Source: Solimonas sp. SE-A11
GTDB lineage: Bacteria; Pseudomonadota; Gammaproteobacteria; Nevskiales; Nevskiaceae
Assembly (NCBI RefSeq): GCF_030345715.1
Contig: NZ_JAUASX010000017.1
Span: forward strand, 56,002-120,001
Length of the DNA: 64,000 nucleotides
Reading direction: 5' to 3'
Shown here: positions 8,959 to 17,491 of the stretch, one piece after another
Layout of the letters: the number at the start of each line of letters is the position of its first letter
Numbering within the stretch: position 1 is the stretch's first letter
Program-made: the position numbers and the translations under genes
The notes under the pieces: model-generated
What the model saw: the letters and a program-made list of their open reading frames with translations, nothing else
What the model was told of the DNA's origin: nothing
Databases searched by the model: none

Positions 8959-10131
8959 CTACTCCGGCAGATTTTTTGCCAGGAAATCCAGCTGGTTGCC
9001 ACCCATGATGCGGGTGATTTCGGGCTCGCTGAAGCCAGCGTCCATCAGGGCCTGTGTCACCAGCACCAAGCCGGTGGCGTCGAAGGGCACGGGCACCGCG
9101 CCGTCGAAGTCCGAGCCCAGGGCGACGTGCTGCAGGCCGATGGTCCGGACCACGTGGCGAATAGCGCGTGCCACGGCCGCGGCGTCGTTGCCGCAGATGG
9201 CGGTCTCCCAGTAGCCGATGCCGACCAGGCCACCGTTGGCGGCAATGCGGCGCAGTTGATCGTCGCTGAGGTTGCGGCGGTTGTCGCAGGTGCCCTTTAC
9301 ACCACCATGCGACACCACCACCGGGCGCGTGGCCATGGCCAGCACCTCGTCGATGGTCTTGGGCGAGGCATGCGCCAGGTCCACGATCATGCGGCGCTGT
9401 TCCATGCGCCGGATCATATCGCGGCCCTTTTCGGTGAGGCCGCCCTTGTTCACGCCATGTGCCGAGCCGGCCATCTCGTCGTCGAAGAAATGCGTGGGCG
9501 ACATCATGCGAAAGCCCGCGTCGAACAGGGCATCGACATTGGCCGGATCGCCCTCCAGCACCTGTGCGCCTTCGATCGCCAGGACACCGGCGACCTGCCC
9601 GGGCTGCTGGGCACGGCGTTCCAGGAAGCCACGCAGCTCGGCCTGGGTGCCGACCACGCTGAAGCGGCCCTGCGAACGTGCCGCCATGTCGTGCAGGCGC
9701 TGGGCCTGGTACAGCGCTCGCTGCTTGAGGCTGCCCCAGGTGCGCGGCGGCCAGCCCTGCACGATGGCCAGCGGCAGGATGTTGTCGGTGCTGTCGTCGT
9801 TGTGCTCGATGTTGAGGCCGCGCGGCGTCTTGCTGACCACGGCGAAGACCTGCAGCGCCACGCCGCCCTCGGCCAGGCGCGGGATGTCGGTCTGGCCGCG
9901 CGAGCTGCGCAGCAGCAGGTCTCGCCCCCAGAGCAGTGGGTCGGCATGCAGGTCCGCCACCGCCAGGCGCGCGTGCAGCGCCTGCGCCTCCGGCGAGGCG
10001 CTGTAGGGCGGCCCTTGCAGCACCCGGTTCATGCCGCGCTCCACCTGCGCGGGCACCGCCAGCCTGACCGCCACCAGCAGCACGATCAGCGCGAGCAGGA
10101 AGAACCCGACGCCGCGGTGCTTGCGCGTCAT
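8959..10131 (-). CDS. Membrane dipeptidase, peptidase family M19
   Basis: This 390-residue protein is a zinc-dependent renal-dipeptidase-type hydrolase anchored by an N-terminal membrane helix (FFLLALIVLLVAVRLAV). The M19 metal ligands are present in order: DLHAD near residue 61, EGAQVLE, DLAHAS, VSHGG and GSDFDG. Members cleave dipeptides, including those with D-residues, and some hydrolyse beta-lactams or N-acyl homoserine lactones. Its start lies 6 nt after the stop of the beta-propeller-like gene, so both are one transcription unit. The active site should face the periplasm. Confidence 0.92.
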   Translation of the reverse strand: MTRKHRGVGFFLLALIVLLVAVRLAVPAQVERGMNRVLQGPPYSASPEAQALHARLAVADLHADPLLWGRDLLLRSSRGQTDIPRLAEGGVALQVFAVVSKTPRGLNIEHNDDSTDNILPLAIVQGWPPRTWGSLKQRALYQAQRLHDMAARSQGRFSVVGTQAELRGFLERRAQQPGQVAGVLAIEGAQVLEGDPANVDALFDAGFRMMSPTHFFDDEMAGSAHGVNKGGLTEKGRDMIRRMEQRRMIVDLAHASPKTIDEVLAMATRPVVVSHGGVKGTCDNRRNLSDDQLRRIAANGGLVGIGYWETAICGNDAAAVARAIRHVVRTIGLQHVALGSDFDGAVPVPFDATGLVLVTQALMDAGFSEPEITRIMGGNQLDFLAKNLPE

Positions 10132-10137
10132 GGTGGC

Positions 10138-11439
10138 TTACTGCCGCAGGAAGCGGCGGATCTTCAATGGGGAGCTGTACTGGCCGCTGTTGGCATCGAA
10201 ATCGAAGTTGCGCAAGCTCACCACGAAATTGCCGTTGGCATCGCTGGCCAGAACGGCGGAATCTTCCCGCTGCTGCAGATCCGGCTCGACCATGAACACC
10301 ACGCCGTCGGCCACACCTGTCGAGGTATAGGCCTGCCCATAGTTTTTGAACACGCCGGCCTGGCGCACCACCCATAGCGCCATGAAGGCGCCGTTGGGGC
10401 CGCCCGTCAACCGGGGAAAGGAGGGCGCGGTGCCGGGGCCGGGATTGATGATCTGGGTGATGGCGCCCTGCTTGCGTCCCTCGGCGTCGAAGCGCTGGAA
10501 GTAGGACTCGCAACCCTCCTGGCCGGCCTGCTTGCAGCCGGTCCAGGCGATCACCGAGCTGCCGTCGGCGTTCACCAGCAGGTTGGGCTGGTTACCCCAG
10601 AACGAGGCCAACTGCGACACCCGGGTGCGTAGGCCCCGGGCGCTGCCATCGGGGCCGTAGCGGCGCATCTGGACGGAGTTGGAAACGCCCACATAAGACT
10701 CGAAGGCCACGGTGAAGCCACCCGCGGCATCGACACCTACGCCGAAACTTCCGGGATAGCCGGCGAATCCCTGCAAGACCGGCACGCTGCTGTCGACGAC
10801 GATCGCGGGGCCGCGCGGCAGGCCGTTGCTGCCGTACTGGCGAGCCATGACTTTGAGGGTCACCGTGTGGATGGTGCTGAGCGGAATCGGCAGGTCCGCG
10901 CTGTAGTTCCGGGTCTGCCAGGCGACGACATAGCTGCCGTCCACGCCCATGGCCACCGCCGTCGGAACCAGATTGTGGCCGTCACCCTGGGCTACGTGCT
11001 GGATGCTGCCGATGCGTGCACCATTGGCAGCGAATCGCTGTGCGTAGAAGTTGAAGCTCGCGTCCGGCTTGTTGCTGCCGGGAACCCGCCTGGACCAGGT
11101 CGCCACGAAGCCGCCCGTGGCATCCATGGCCAGCGCCGGCGCCCAGGGGCCGGTGCCGCCCGCGGGGTCCACCAGGATGGGAGCACCCTGCGGCACGCCG
11201 TTGGTGTCGTAGATGCGCAAGTAGAGCCCGCTGCCGCTGACGCGCTCCTCGTCCCAGGCGACGACGAAGCGGCCGGAGGCGCTACGCGCCACGGCATGTC
11301 CGTAACCCGACTGCGTGGTGATGGTGACCGGGGCACCCAGCGGCGTCGCGGCCTGTGCCGTTCCGGCGGACGCGCCAAGCACCAGCAACAGGGGTACCAT
11401 CAGCCGGCGCAGGCCGGCGGGCGTCGCATTCGCGATCAT
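10138..11439 (-). CDS. Exported beta-propeller-like repeat protein, unknown function
   Basis: This 433-residue protein has a Sec signal peptide (LLLVLGASAGTAQA) and then about six to seven degenerate repeats. Each repeat combines G(R/G/S)F(V/T)VAW with a later RxFxxxGxxxG element, for example GRFVVAWDEE, GGFVATWSRR and GSYVVAWQTR. This pattern suggests a blade-based propeller fold in the periplasm or outside the cell. Two cysteines sit near residue 300 (GCKQAGQEGCES) and may form a disulfide. GAGGAGA precedes the ATG. It is the first gene of an operon with the M19 dipeptidase. I cannot assign a function. Confidence 0.75.
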   Translation of the reverse strand: MIANATPAGLRRLMVPLLLVLGASAGTAQAATPLGAPVTITTQSGYGHAVARSASGRFVVAWDEERVSGSGLYLRIYDTNGVPQGAPILVDPAGGTGPWAPALAMDATGGFVATWSRRVPGSNKPDASFNFYAQRFAANGARIGSIQHVAQGDGHNLVPTAVAMGVDGSYVVAWQTRNYSADLPIPLSTIHTVTLKVMARQYGSNGLPRGPAIVVDSSVPVLQGFAGYPGSFGVGVDAAGGFTVAFESYVGVSNSVQMRRYGPDGSARGLRTRVSQLASFWGNQPNLLVNADGSSVIAWTGCKQAGQEGCESYFQRFDAEGRKQGAITQIINPGPGTAPSFPRLTGGPNGAFMALWVVRQAGVFKNYGQAYTSTGVADGVVFMVEPDLQQREDSAVLASDANGNFVVSLRNFDFDANSGQYSSPLKIRRFLRQ

Positions 11440-11628
11440 GATTCGTCTCCTCGGACTTCTTGATCTTCACCGATCCATACAGGGCTGTCTAATCGGGCGC
11501 GGGCCAGGGCTAGCACCCTTGCCATGACCCCGGACTTCACATGGGCCGGAACGGGTACCCGGCCCTGCAGAACCGGCCGCGCCGGGTTAGGCTGCGCGTC
11601 CCAGGCCCCGACGTGGCCGGAGAAAAAC

Positions 11629-11970
11629 ATGTTCCAGTCCCTGCGTACCCCTGCCGCCTGCCTGCTGCTCGCCCTGCCCCTGATCGCTGCCGCCGGCAAG
11701 AAGACCGAGAAGGCCGATCTGGCCTGCATCGACGCCGAAAAGCCGGCCGAACCCTTCAGCGAGCACGACAAGTGGGGCATGGAGCGTTACGAAGCCGACC
11801 TGGCACGCTACAAGCGCGACCACGAGCGCTACCTGCGCTGCCTGGACCAGAAGGAAAAGGCCTCGCCAAACTCCCTGGGGCGCAAGCTGGACGACGCCAT
11901 GGCCAACCCCAGCCAGATGCCGCCGCCGGCGACGCAGCTCCCCTCGCCCACGGAACCGCAGCCGCGCTGA
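11629..11970 (+). CDS. Small exported hypothetical protein
   Basis: This 113-residue protein has a signal peptide (SLRTPAACLLLALPLIAAA) and a charged, helical mature part with many Lys, Glu, Asp and Tyr residues (RYEADLARYKRDHERYLRC) plus two cysteines, one near residue 28 and one near 74. A Pro-rich tail follows. The start is the ATG at 11629, with GGAG about 8 nt upstream and the signal peptide immediately after; an earlier ATG at 11524 would place 35 non-signal residues in front. Function unknown. It diverges from the beta-propeller-like gene. Confidence 0.65.
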   Translation: MFQSLRTPAACLLLALPLIAAAGKKTEKADLACIDAEKPAEPFSEHDKWGMERYEADLARYKRDHERYLRCLDQKEKASPNSLGRKLDDAMANPSQMPPPATQLPSPTEPQPR

Positions 11971-12001
11971 GGCGGTCGCTCCGGTTCAGGGTAAGCAGAC
12001 C

Positions 12002-12859
12002 CTAGTCGTCTGCCTCGGCCGCCTCGCGGCCACGCTGCCGGGCCTCGGCTTCAGCCCGCGCCTCGGCGATCTGGTCCAGCACGCCGTCGACGTCGGCGGC
12101 GGTTTCATCGTGCACGTAGCGCCCGGTCAGCGGCGTATCGGGCTTGAGCTCGGCGTCCTGGTACAGCTTCCAGATTTCGAAAGCGTACTCGGTGTCGAGC
12201 AACTCCGGCGCGAAGCGTCCGCAGTAGGCGGTCATGTTGTCCACGTCACGGCGCAGCATGCGGAAAGCGTTGTTGTTGCCCGAGGCATCCACCGCCTGCG
12301 GCAGGTCGATGATCACCGGGCCGTCTTCGGCCAGCAGCACGTTGAACTCGGAAAGGTCGCCGTGGATCAGCCCCGCGCACAGCATGCGCACGATCTGTCG
12401 GATCAGGAAGGCATGCCACTGGCGTGCCTCCTCCGGCTCCGGCGAGACATCGTTGAGGCGTGGCGCCACCTCGCCATCGGCGCCGCGCACCACTTCCATG
12501 AGTAGCACGCCTTCGTAGTAGCCATGCGGCTGCGGCACGCGCACGCCTGCGGCGACCAGCCGGTACAGGGCATCGACCTCGGCGTTCTTCCAGGCGGCCT
12601 CCTGTTCCCGGCGGCCGTGGCGGCTGCCCTTGCCCATGGCGCGGGCGTCGCGGCTGCCGCGGGCACGGCGGCCTTCCTGGTACTCGGCCAGCTTGTGGAA
12701 GCCGCGGTGCTCGGCCTCCTTGTAGACCTTGGCGCAGCGGACACTGCCGCCGCAGGAGACCAGGAAGACGGAGGCTTCCTTGCCGCTTTTGAGCTGTCGC
12801 AATACCGAGTCGACGATGCCGTCGTCGATCAGCGGCTGCAGGCCTTTTGGGGGTTTCAT
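12002..12859 (-). CDS. RIO1-family serine protein kinase
   Basis: This 285-residue protein is a bacterial RIO1-type atypical kinase. The ATP region is KEASVFLVSCGG with the Lys in CAKVYK; the catalytic loop is LIHGDLSEFNVLL; the metal-binding loop is VIIDLPQAVD, a RIO hallmark. A basic stretch GKGSRHGRREQEAAWKNAE, which folds over the ATP site in RIO1 proteins, is present near residue 80. I start it at ATG 12859 because family N-termini begin close to this point and upstream sequence overlaps the promoter of the divergent DUF1415 gene. The substrate in bacteria is not established. Confidence 0.88.
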   Translation of the reverse strand: MKPPKGLQPLIDDGIVDSVLRQLKSGKEASVFLVSCGGSVRCAKVYKEAEHRGFHKLAEYQEGRRARGSRDARAMGKGSRHGRREQEAAWKNAEVDALYRLVAAGVRVPQPHGYYEGVLLMEVVRGADGEVAPRLNDVSPEPEEARQWHAFLIRQIVRMLCAGLIHGDLSEFNVLLAEDGPVIIDLPQAVDASGNNNAFRMLRRDVDNMTAYCGRFAPELLDTEYAFEIWKLYQDAELKPDTPLTGRYVHDETAADVDGVLDQIAEARAEAEARQRGREAAEADD

Positions 12860-12946
12860 GCGCCATTGTGAACGATCGGGCGGGGGAAAGCCGGGGCCGG
12901 GCCGTTTAGAATGTGCGTCATACCACCTGTACGAGGCCCATCGCCC

Positions 12947-13480
12947 ATGAACGAGATCGAAGCCGCCGTGCGCCAGTGGCTGGAGCGGGTCGTGATCGGC
13001 CTCAACCTTTGCCCCTTTGCCGCGCGCCCGGTGCTGGGCGGACGGGTGCGCGTGTTCGTCAGCGCCGCCACCACCGAGCTGGACCTGCTGACCGACCTGC
13101 AGCTGGAACTGGCGCGGCTGGACGAGACCCCTGTCGCGCAACTGGAGACCACACTGGTGGTGGCGCCACAGATGCTGGCGGACTTCCTCGACTACAACGA
13201 CTTCCTGGACCGCGCCGACGAGCTGCTGCAGAGCTTCGAGTGGGACGGCACCTACCAGGTGGCCAGCTTCCATCCGCAGTACCAGTTCGACGGAACCGAG
13301 CCTGACGACCCGGAAAACCTGAGCAACCGCTCGCCCTACCCCATGCTGCACCTGCTGCGCGAGGACAGCGTGGAGGCGGCGGTGGAGGCACACCCGGACG
13401 TGGACGGCATCCCCGAGGCCAACATCCGCCGACTGCGCGGGCTGACGCCGGAACAGCGGCGGGAGTTGTTCGGTCTGTGA
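12947..13480 (+). CDS. DUF1415 family protein
   Basis: This 177-residue protein matches the DUF1415 family of proteobacteria. The diagnostic blocks are VIGLNLCPFA near residue 15 and YQVASFHPQYQF with NRSPYPMLHLLRE in the second half. Members are soluble and uncharacterised; the conserved Cys and His suggest an enzymatic or ligand-binding pocket (inference). The start is ATG 12947, since the family begins with a helix like NEIEAAVRQWLERVV. It is divergent from the RIO kinase gene with an 87-nt gap. Confidence 0.85.
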   Translation: MNEIEAAVRQWLERVVIGLNLCPFAARPVLGGRVRVFVSAATTELDLLTDLQLELARLDETPVAQLETTLVVAPQMLADFLDYNDFLDRADELLQSFEWDGTYQVASFHPQYQFDGTEPDDPENLSNRSPYPMLHLLREDSVEAAVEAHPDVDGIPEANIRRLRGLTPEQRRELFGL

Positions 13481-13543
13481 CAGCGGTCCTTTGACCGCAT
13501 GGCCCGGCGGCGCGATGCTCGTGCCTGACACCGGGAGGCGGCG

Positions 13544-14368
13544 ATGAGACATCCCCTTGGCACCCAGATGGACCGCGGCATGCGGCTGGTGCTGCTGGCC
13601 ATTTCCCTGCCCTGCCTGCTCGGCGCCGCCTGGCTGCTGGGCCGCGCGCTCTGGGACCGCCAGTTCGCCCAGGAAGCCATGGGCACGGTGGTGGCGGTTA
13701 CCGGCGACGTGCCGGCCCTGGTGGTCTCGTTCGACACCGGCGGCGGCGTCATGCGGCAGGTGGAGAGCGCCGGCTCGGACCTGCACAAGAACTACCGCTC
13801 GGGAGACCGTATCCGCGTCTGGTTCGACCCCGCCCAGCTCCAGGACGCGCGCCTGGACATCTTCATCGACAACTGGCTGTTCCCGCTGATCCTCGGTGTG
13901 TTCGGCGGCTTCTTCGCGCTGCCGCTGCTGTTCATGTCGGGTGGTGGCTGCGACAAGGGTAGCCAACGACTGGCCAAGGGCGGCTCACGGGTGATGGCGG
14001 AGGTGACGGACCTGCGTCCGCACATCAGCCTCCACAGCCTGCCGCGCGGCGTCGGCGGCTTCTCGCTGGAAAGCACCGATGACGAGCACCACCTGCTGCA
14101 CAACGGCCAGCCGCGCGATCCCTTCGACCCGATGGTGCAGCGCGAGCTTGGCCTGCGCTACATCGTCAGCGCCAAGTGGAAGGACCCACGCTCGGGCATC
14201 GAATACTTCTACGAAAGCGAACCCCTGGCCGAGGATGCCCAGCGCCTGCGACGCATGAAGCAACTGCCGGTGTTCATCGACCCCGAGAAGCCGCAGCGCT
14301 ACCGGGTGGAGCTGCCCAGCCTGGCGGCGCATGTCGCGGCACGCGAGAACTCCGTGATCGAAGGCTAG
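13544..14368 (+). CDS. DUF3592-type membrane protein
   Basis: This 274-residue protein has two transmembrane helices, one at residues 13-35 (LVLLAISLPCLLGAAWLLG) and one near 110-130 (LFPLILGVFGGFFALPLLFM). Between them is the DUF3592 beta domain: GTVVAVTGDVPALVVSF, VESAGSDLHKNYRSGDRIRVWFDP. A second soluble domain follows the second helix and partly repeats the pattern (FIDPEKPQRYRVE). GGGAGGCGGCG precedes the ATG. No biochemical role is known. It is convergent with the amidase gene. Confidence 0.75.
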   Translation: MRHPLGTQMDRGMRLVLLAISLPCLLGAAWLLGRALWDRQFAQEAMGTVVAVTGDVPALVVSFDTGGGVMRQVESAGSDLHKNYRSGDRIRVWFDPAQLQDARLDIFIDNWLFPLILGVFGGFFALPLLFMSGGGCDKGSQRLAKGGSRVMAEVTDLRPHISLHSLPRGVGGFSLESTDDEHHLLHNGQPRDPFDPMVQRELGLRYIVSAKWKDPRSGIEYFYESEPLAEDAQRLRRMKQLPVFIDPEKPQRYRVELPSLAAHVAARENSVIEG

Positions 14369-14377
14369 CCGTGTGGC

Positions 14378-16174
14378 TCACGGCTCTTCACCCGGCACCT
14401 CGGCAAAGCCGCTGACGTACTCACGGATTACCTGCTGGTACTGCGCCAGCGGCAAGGCCCAGGGGTCCTGGTCCAGCAGCGGCAGCAGCAGGCCCTCGCG
14501 CAGGCGATTGAACTCGGCCGACAGGCGCGTGCCCTGCAGCGGGTCGCTGCGCAACGCAGGTGGGCGGCGGTGATGCGTGGCCTGCTCGTAGTCGTAGGCG
14601 ATGCCGATAGCCGTGGGCTCGTCCCACTTGCGCGCCAGCACTTCGATGCCTTTGGGGACGCCGTCCGCGGTGATGCCCACCGGCACTACCACCGAGGGAT
14701 TCTGCGTGGTGGAGCCGAAGTCGCAGGTGCGCGGGCTGGAGCCGGGGCGGATCAGCAGGGCATCCAGCCGCACTTCACCGCCGCCGGGCAGCGGGTAGTG
14801 ATCCATGCGCTGCTGCACGTACTCACGCGTCAGGCGGTGCTGCTCCAGCTTGGCCGGGTCCGGCCCCTGGCGCGAATCCTCCAGCGCGGAAGACGCCACC
14901 GCCACCAGCGCCACCGGGCTGATCAGGCCGGTTTCCAGGATGCCGTCCACCGCCAGCAGCGAGCAGTGGTTGTCGCCGGGGTTCAATGCCGTCAGGCAGC
15001 GCCGCGGCGCGGCGTAGCCGTTCTCGGCCTCGAACTGGCGGAAGTACTCGTTCCACTCGTAGTGCATCGCCGAGGCCGCCACCGAGACGAAGTCCGGGAA
15101 CTCCACGTCATAGACCTCCGCGCCCATGGTGCGCATCTGCGCGATGGCGGCCTCGATCAGTGCCAGGTGCTCGCCGCTGCCGGCCGCATCCAGCCCACCG
15201 AAGCTACGCACGAAGCCGATCTTGCGGCCCTTGAGGCCGTAGTGCGCGCGATCCAGGAAGCGCGTGTAGTCGGCAGGGCGCTGCGGGAAGGCGGCGTTCT
15301 CGTACTCCAGCGTCTTGGGGTCGCGCAGGTCCGGGCTGGCCATGGCGTTGAGCGCCAGCACGGCGTCGTGCAGCGTGCGCGCCATCGGCCCCGGCGCATC
15401 ACGCGAGTGCGTCAGCGGAAAGACGCCGTGCTGCGACACCAGGCCTACGCTGGGGCGGATGCCGGCCAGGCCATTGACTGACGACGGGAAGCGGATCGAC
15501 ATGCAGGTGTCGGTGCCGGTGCCGATGGCGGCGAAGTTGGACGCGATGGACGCGCCGGTGCCGGAACTGGAGCCACCCGGGTCCTGGCGCGTGTCGTAGG
15601 GGTTTCGCGTCAGCGGCCCGCGGCCGCTGGTGCCGCCGACCGTGAAGGCGAATTCGTCCTGGTTGGCCTTGCCCAGGATCAGTGCACCGGCAGCGCGCAA
15701 CCCCGCCACGGAATGGGCATCCACGGAGGACTGGTGCCCCAGCATCGAATACGAACCCGAGCTGGAGGGATGATCGTAGGTGTCGTAGTTGTCCTTGAGC
15801 AGCATCGGCACGCAATGCAGGGGACGATTGCCGATGCCATGGTCCTGCGCATAGAGCGCGTCCAGCGCCACGGCCTCGGCCCTGGCGGCCGGGTTGATGC
15901 GCAGCACGGCCTGCACCGGCAGTCCGCCAGCCTGGGGCACATCATCGATGGCCAGGATGCGGGCGACATAGAGGTCATGCAGCGCCACGCAAGTCAGGCG
16001 CGAGCCGTCGGCCAGTACCCGGCGTCCGGCGAAGGCCTCGTGGATGTCGGCGACGGTCGCCTCCTCCAGCACAAAGGGCGCGGGTTCGACGGGGGCTGGA
16101 GCAGACGGCGTGGAGGAATTGCAGGCACACAGCAGCGTGGCCGCACAGACGGGGAACAGCAGGCGAAAAAACAC
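14378..16174 (-). CDS. Amidase-signature lipoprotein
   Basis: This 598-residue protein combines a lipoprotein signal (FPVCAATLLCAC) with an amidase-signature domain. The catalytic triad elements are visible: Lys in PMLLKDNYDT, and the Gly/Ser stretch PGGSSSGTGASIASN carrying the cis-Ser and the nucleophile. The C-terminal half carries an insertion with several cysteines. Export makes it a periplasmic amide hydrolase of unknown substrate. The start codon is GTG with no clear Shine-Dalgarno, and a hairpin ends three bases upstream. It is downstream of the PHB-depolymerase-like gene on the same strand. Confidence 0.85.
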   Translation of the reverse strand: MFFRLLFPVCAATLLCACNSSTPSAPAPVEPAPFVLEEATVADIHEAFAGRRVLADGSRLTCVALHDLYVARILAIDDVPQAGGLPVQAVLRINPAARAEAVALDALYAQDHGIGNRPLHCVPMLLKDNYDTYDHPSSSGSYSMLGHQSSVDAHSVAGLRAAGALILGKANQDEFAFTVGGTSGRGPLTRNPYDTRQDPGGSSSGTGASIASNFAAIGTGTDTCMSIRFPSSVNGLAGIRPSVGLVSQHGVFPLTHSRDAPGPMARTLHDAVLALNAMASPDLRDPKTLEYENAAFPQRPADYTRFLDRAHYGLKGRKIGFVRSFGGLDAAGSGEHLALIEAAIAQMRTMGAEVYDVEFPDFVSVAASAMHYEWNEYFRQFEAENGYAAPRRCLTALNPGDNHCSLLAVDGILETGLISPVALVAVASSALEDSRQGPDPAKLEQHRLTREYVQQRMDHYPLPGGGEVRLDALLIRPGSSPRTCDFGSTTQNPSVVVPVGITADGVPKGIEVLARKWDEPTAIGIAYDYEQATHHRRPPALRSDPLQGTRLSAEFNRLREGLLLPLLDQDPWALPLAQYQQVIREYVSGFAEVPGEEP

Positions 16175-16207
16175 GAAGGGATTCCGGTCGGGAGACGCGG
16201 AATCCCT
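16165..16207 (-). terminator. Hairpin and T-run overlapping the amidase start
   Basis: On the minus strand the perfect 10-bp inverted repeat AGGGATTCCG/CGGAATCCCT (16177-16207) is followed by TCGTGTTTTTTCG. The T-run is the amidase's own first codons (GTG TTT TTT). It resembles an intrinsic terminator for the upstream esterase gene, or an attenuator controlling read-through into the amidase. Confidence 0.5.
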
Positions 16208-16250
16208 CGCACAGGTCGTGCCGGCCCGTGACCGGGCCGGCAGACGCGGA

Positions 16251-17219
16251 TCAGCGCTGGTAGTTCTTCACGAAGTTCCAGACCTCGTCGGTGGCCTGGA
16301 TGTCGGTGCTGGTCTTGCCGATCAGGTTCACCGGCAGGTACTGCGTGCCGCCCGGCCAGGTGTGGCCACCGTTGTTGACACGATACAGGCGCACTTCCTT
16401 GCTGCCGCAGCCGTAGCGGAACAGGTCGATGCTGGTGCCGTCGTTGGTGGAGTCCAGTGTCTGCTGGGTCGGGTTCAGGCCGCAGCCCAGCTTGGCGGTC
16501 CACAGGCCCACCGCACTGTCCACGGACTGCAGCGCGAGGGCGCTGTTGCCGGCCCAGGGCACGACGGGATCGGTGGTGCCGTGCACGAACATCACCGGGC
16601 GCGGCGTGGTCGGCGCACAGGCGTTGTAGAGGCCGCGGGTGATGCTGGTGGAGACGAAGGCAAAGGCGGCGATGCGGTCCGACAGTTCACAGGCCAGGCG
16701 CTCGGTCATGAAGCCGCCGTTGGAGAAGCCCGCGGCGTAGCTGCGGTTGGCGTCGAGACCGAAGTCCTCCTGCATGATGTCGAGGATGCGATCGGCGAAG
16801 CCGACGTCGTCCAGGCCGGGATTCAGGCCCGGGTTGTCGTCCCAGGTGTTGTCGTAGTACTGCGGCAGCACGGCCCAGTAACCCTGGGCGGCAACCGACT
16901 TGGAGAGGTTGGTGATGGTGGCGTGGCCTTCGGCGTTGCCGCCGCGGCCGTGCAGCACCAGCATCAGCGGCGCGCCCGCCACCGCCGGCTCGGGGCGCAC
17001 CACCGTGAAGGTGCGGACCAGGCCGTTGTGCTCCAGGGTCACGTCGAAGGCCGCGGTCTTGGCGGCCAGCACGAGGTTGTTGCCGTGGATCTTCACCACG
17101 GTACCGATGTTCTTCGGCGCCACCAGGGTGGGCCCCACCGTATAGTTGCCGTCGGTGGCTGCCGCCGTTGCGCTCATTGCCAGTGCCATCAGCGCGCCTG
17201 CCCAGGTTGCCAGTTTCAT
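16251..17219 (-). CDS. PHB-depolymerase-like (LpqC-type) secreted esterase
   Basis: This 322-residue exported alpha/beta hydrolase has a signal peptide (LATWAGALMALAMSATAAA) and the catalytic triad: nucleophile in GFSNGG near residue 160, Asp in GTTDPVVPW, His in NNGGHTWPGG. The oxyanion motif LHGRGGNAEG is present. Its length and blocks match the poly(3-hydroxybutyrate) depolymerase/feruloyl esterase-like family (COG3509). An N-terminal segment of about 60 residues before the hydrolase core is not part of the minimal fold. The actual polymer or ester substrate cannot be read from sequence. Confidence 0.87.
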   Translation of the reverse strand: MKLATWAGALMALAMSATAAATDGNYTVGPTLVAPKNIGTVVKIHGNNLVLAAKTAAFDVTLEHNGLVRTFTVVRPEPAVAGAPLMLVLHGRGGNAEGHATITNLSKSVAAQGYWAVLPQYYDNTWDDNPGLNPGLDDVGFADRILDIMQEDFGLDANRSYAAGFSNGGFMTERLACELSDRIAAFAFVSTSITRGLYNACAPTTPRPVMFVHGTTDPVVPWAGNSALALQSVDSAVGLWTAKLGCGLNPTQQTLDSTNDGTSIDLFRYGCGSKEVRLYRVNNGGHTWPGGTQYLPVNLIGKTSTDIQATDEVWNFVKNYQR

Positions 17220-17420
17220 CCCTACTCTCCTCAGTGCCTGTCGAGTAGATCATCTGTACCGGAAGTCGGTGGATAACCTACAGCCACAGTAAGCGCTTTC
17301 CTACACTCAAGTCGCAAGCGAAGACCGATTGACGTATGGCTCCGCCGGATGACCGGCAAATGCGGCACTGCGATCACCCTGCAGGAAGCTGACCTGGGTG
17401 CAGCAGGGACCAATGAACGA

Positions 17421-17446
17421 GAAAGCCCCGGGGGAAACCCGGGGCC
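17421..17446 (-). terminator. Rho-independent terminator after the HDOD gene
   Basis: On the minus strand the 8-bp stem GCCCCGGG/CCCGGGGC with a 5-nt loop is followed by TTTCT, about 46 nt after the HDOD gene's stop. Confidence 0.7.
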
Positions 17447-17491
17447 TTCGCCACCACGTCACCTTGCGCCAGGCGGCGCCACGCTTGCCCG

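Noticed and set aside
8662..10377. A 571-residue plus-strand frame opposite the M19 dipeptidase.
   Set aside because: It is the antisense reading, with an amino-acid mix typical of shadow frames in GC-rich DNA.
13481..13500. Small hairpin GCGGTC/GACCGC after the DUF1415 gene.
   Set aside because: A 6-bp stem without a T-run is too weak to call a terminator.
12002..13966. A 654-residue minus-strand frame including the RIO kinase.
   Set aside because: The first 369 residues run antisense through the DUF1415 and DUF3592 genes and have no family match; only the C-terminal kinase part is real.
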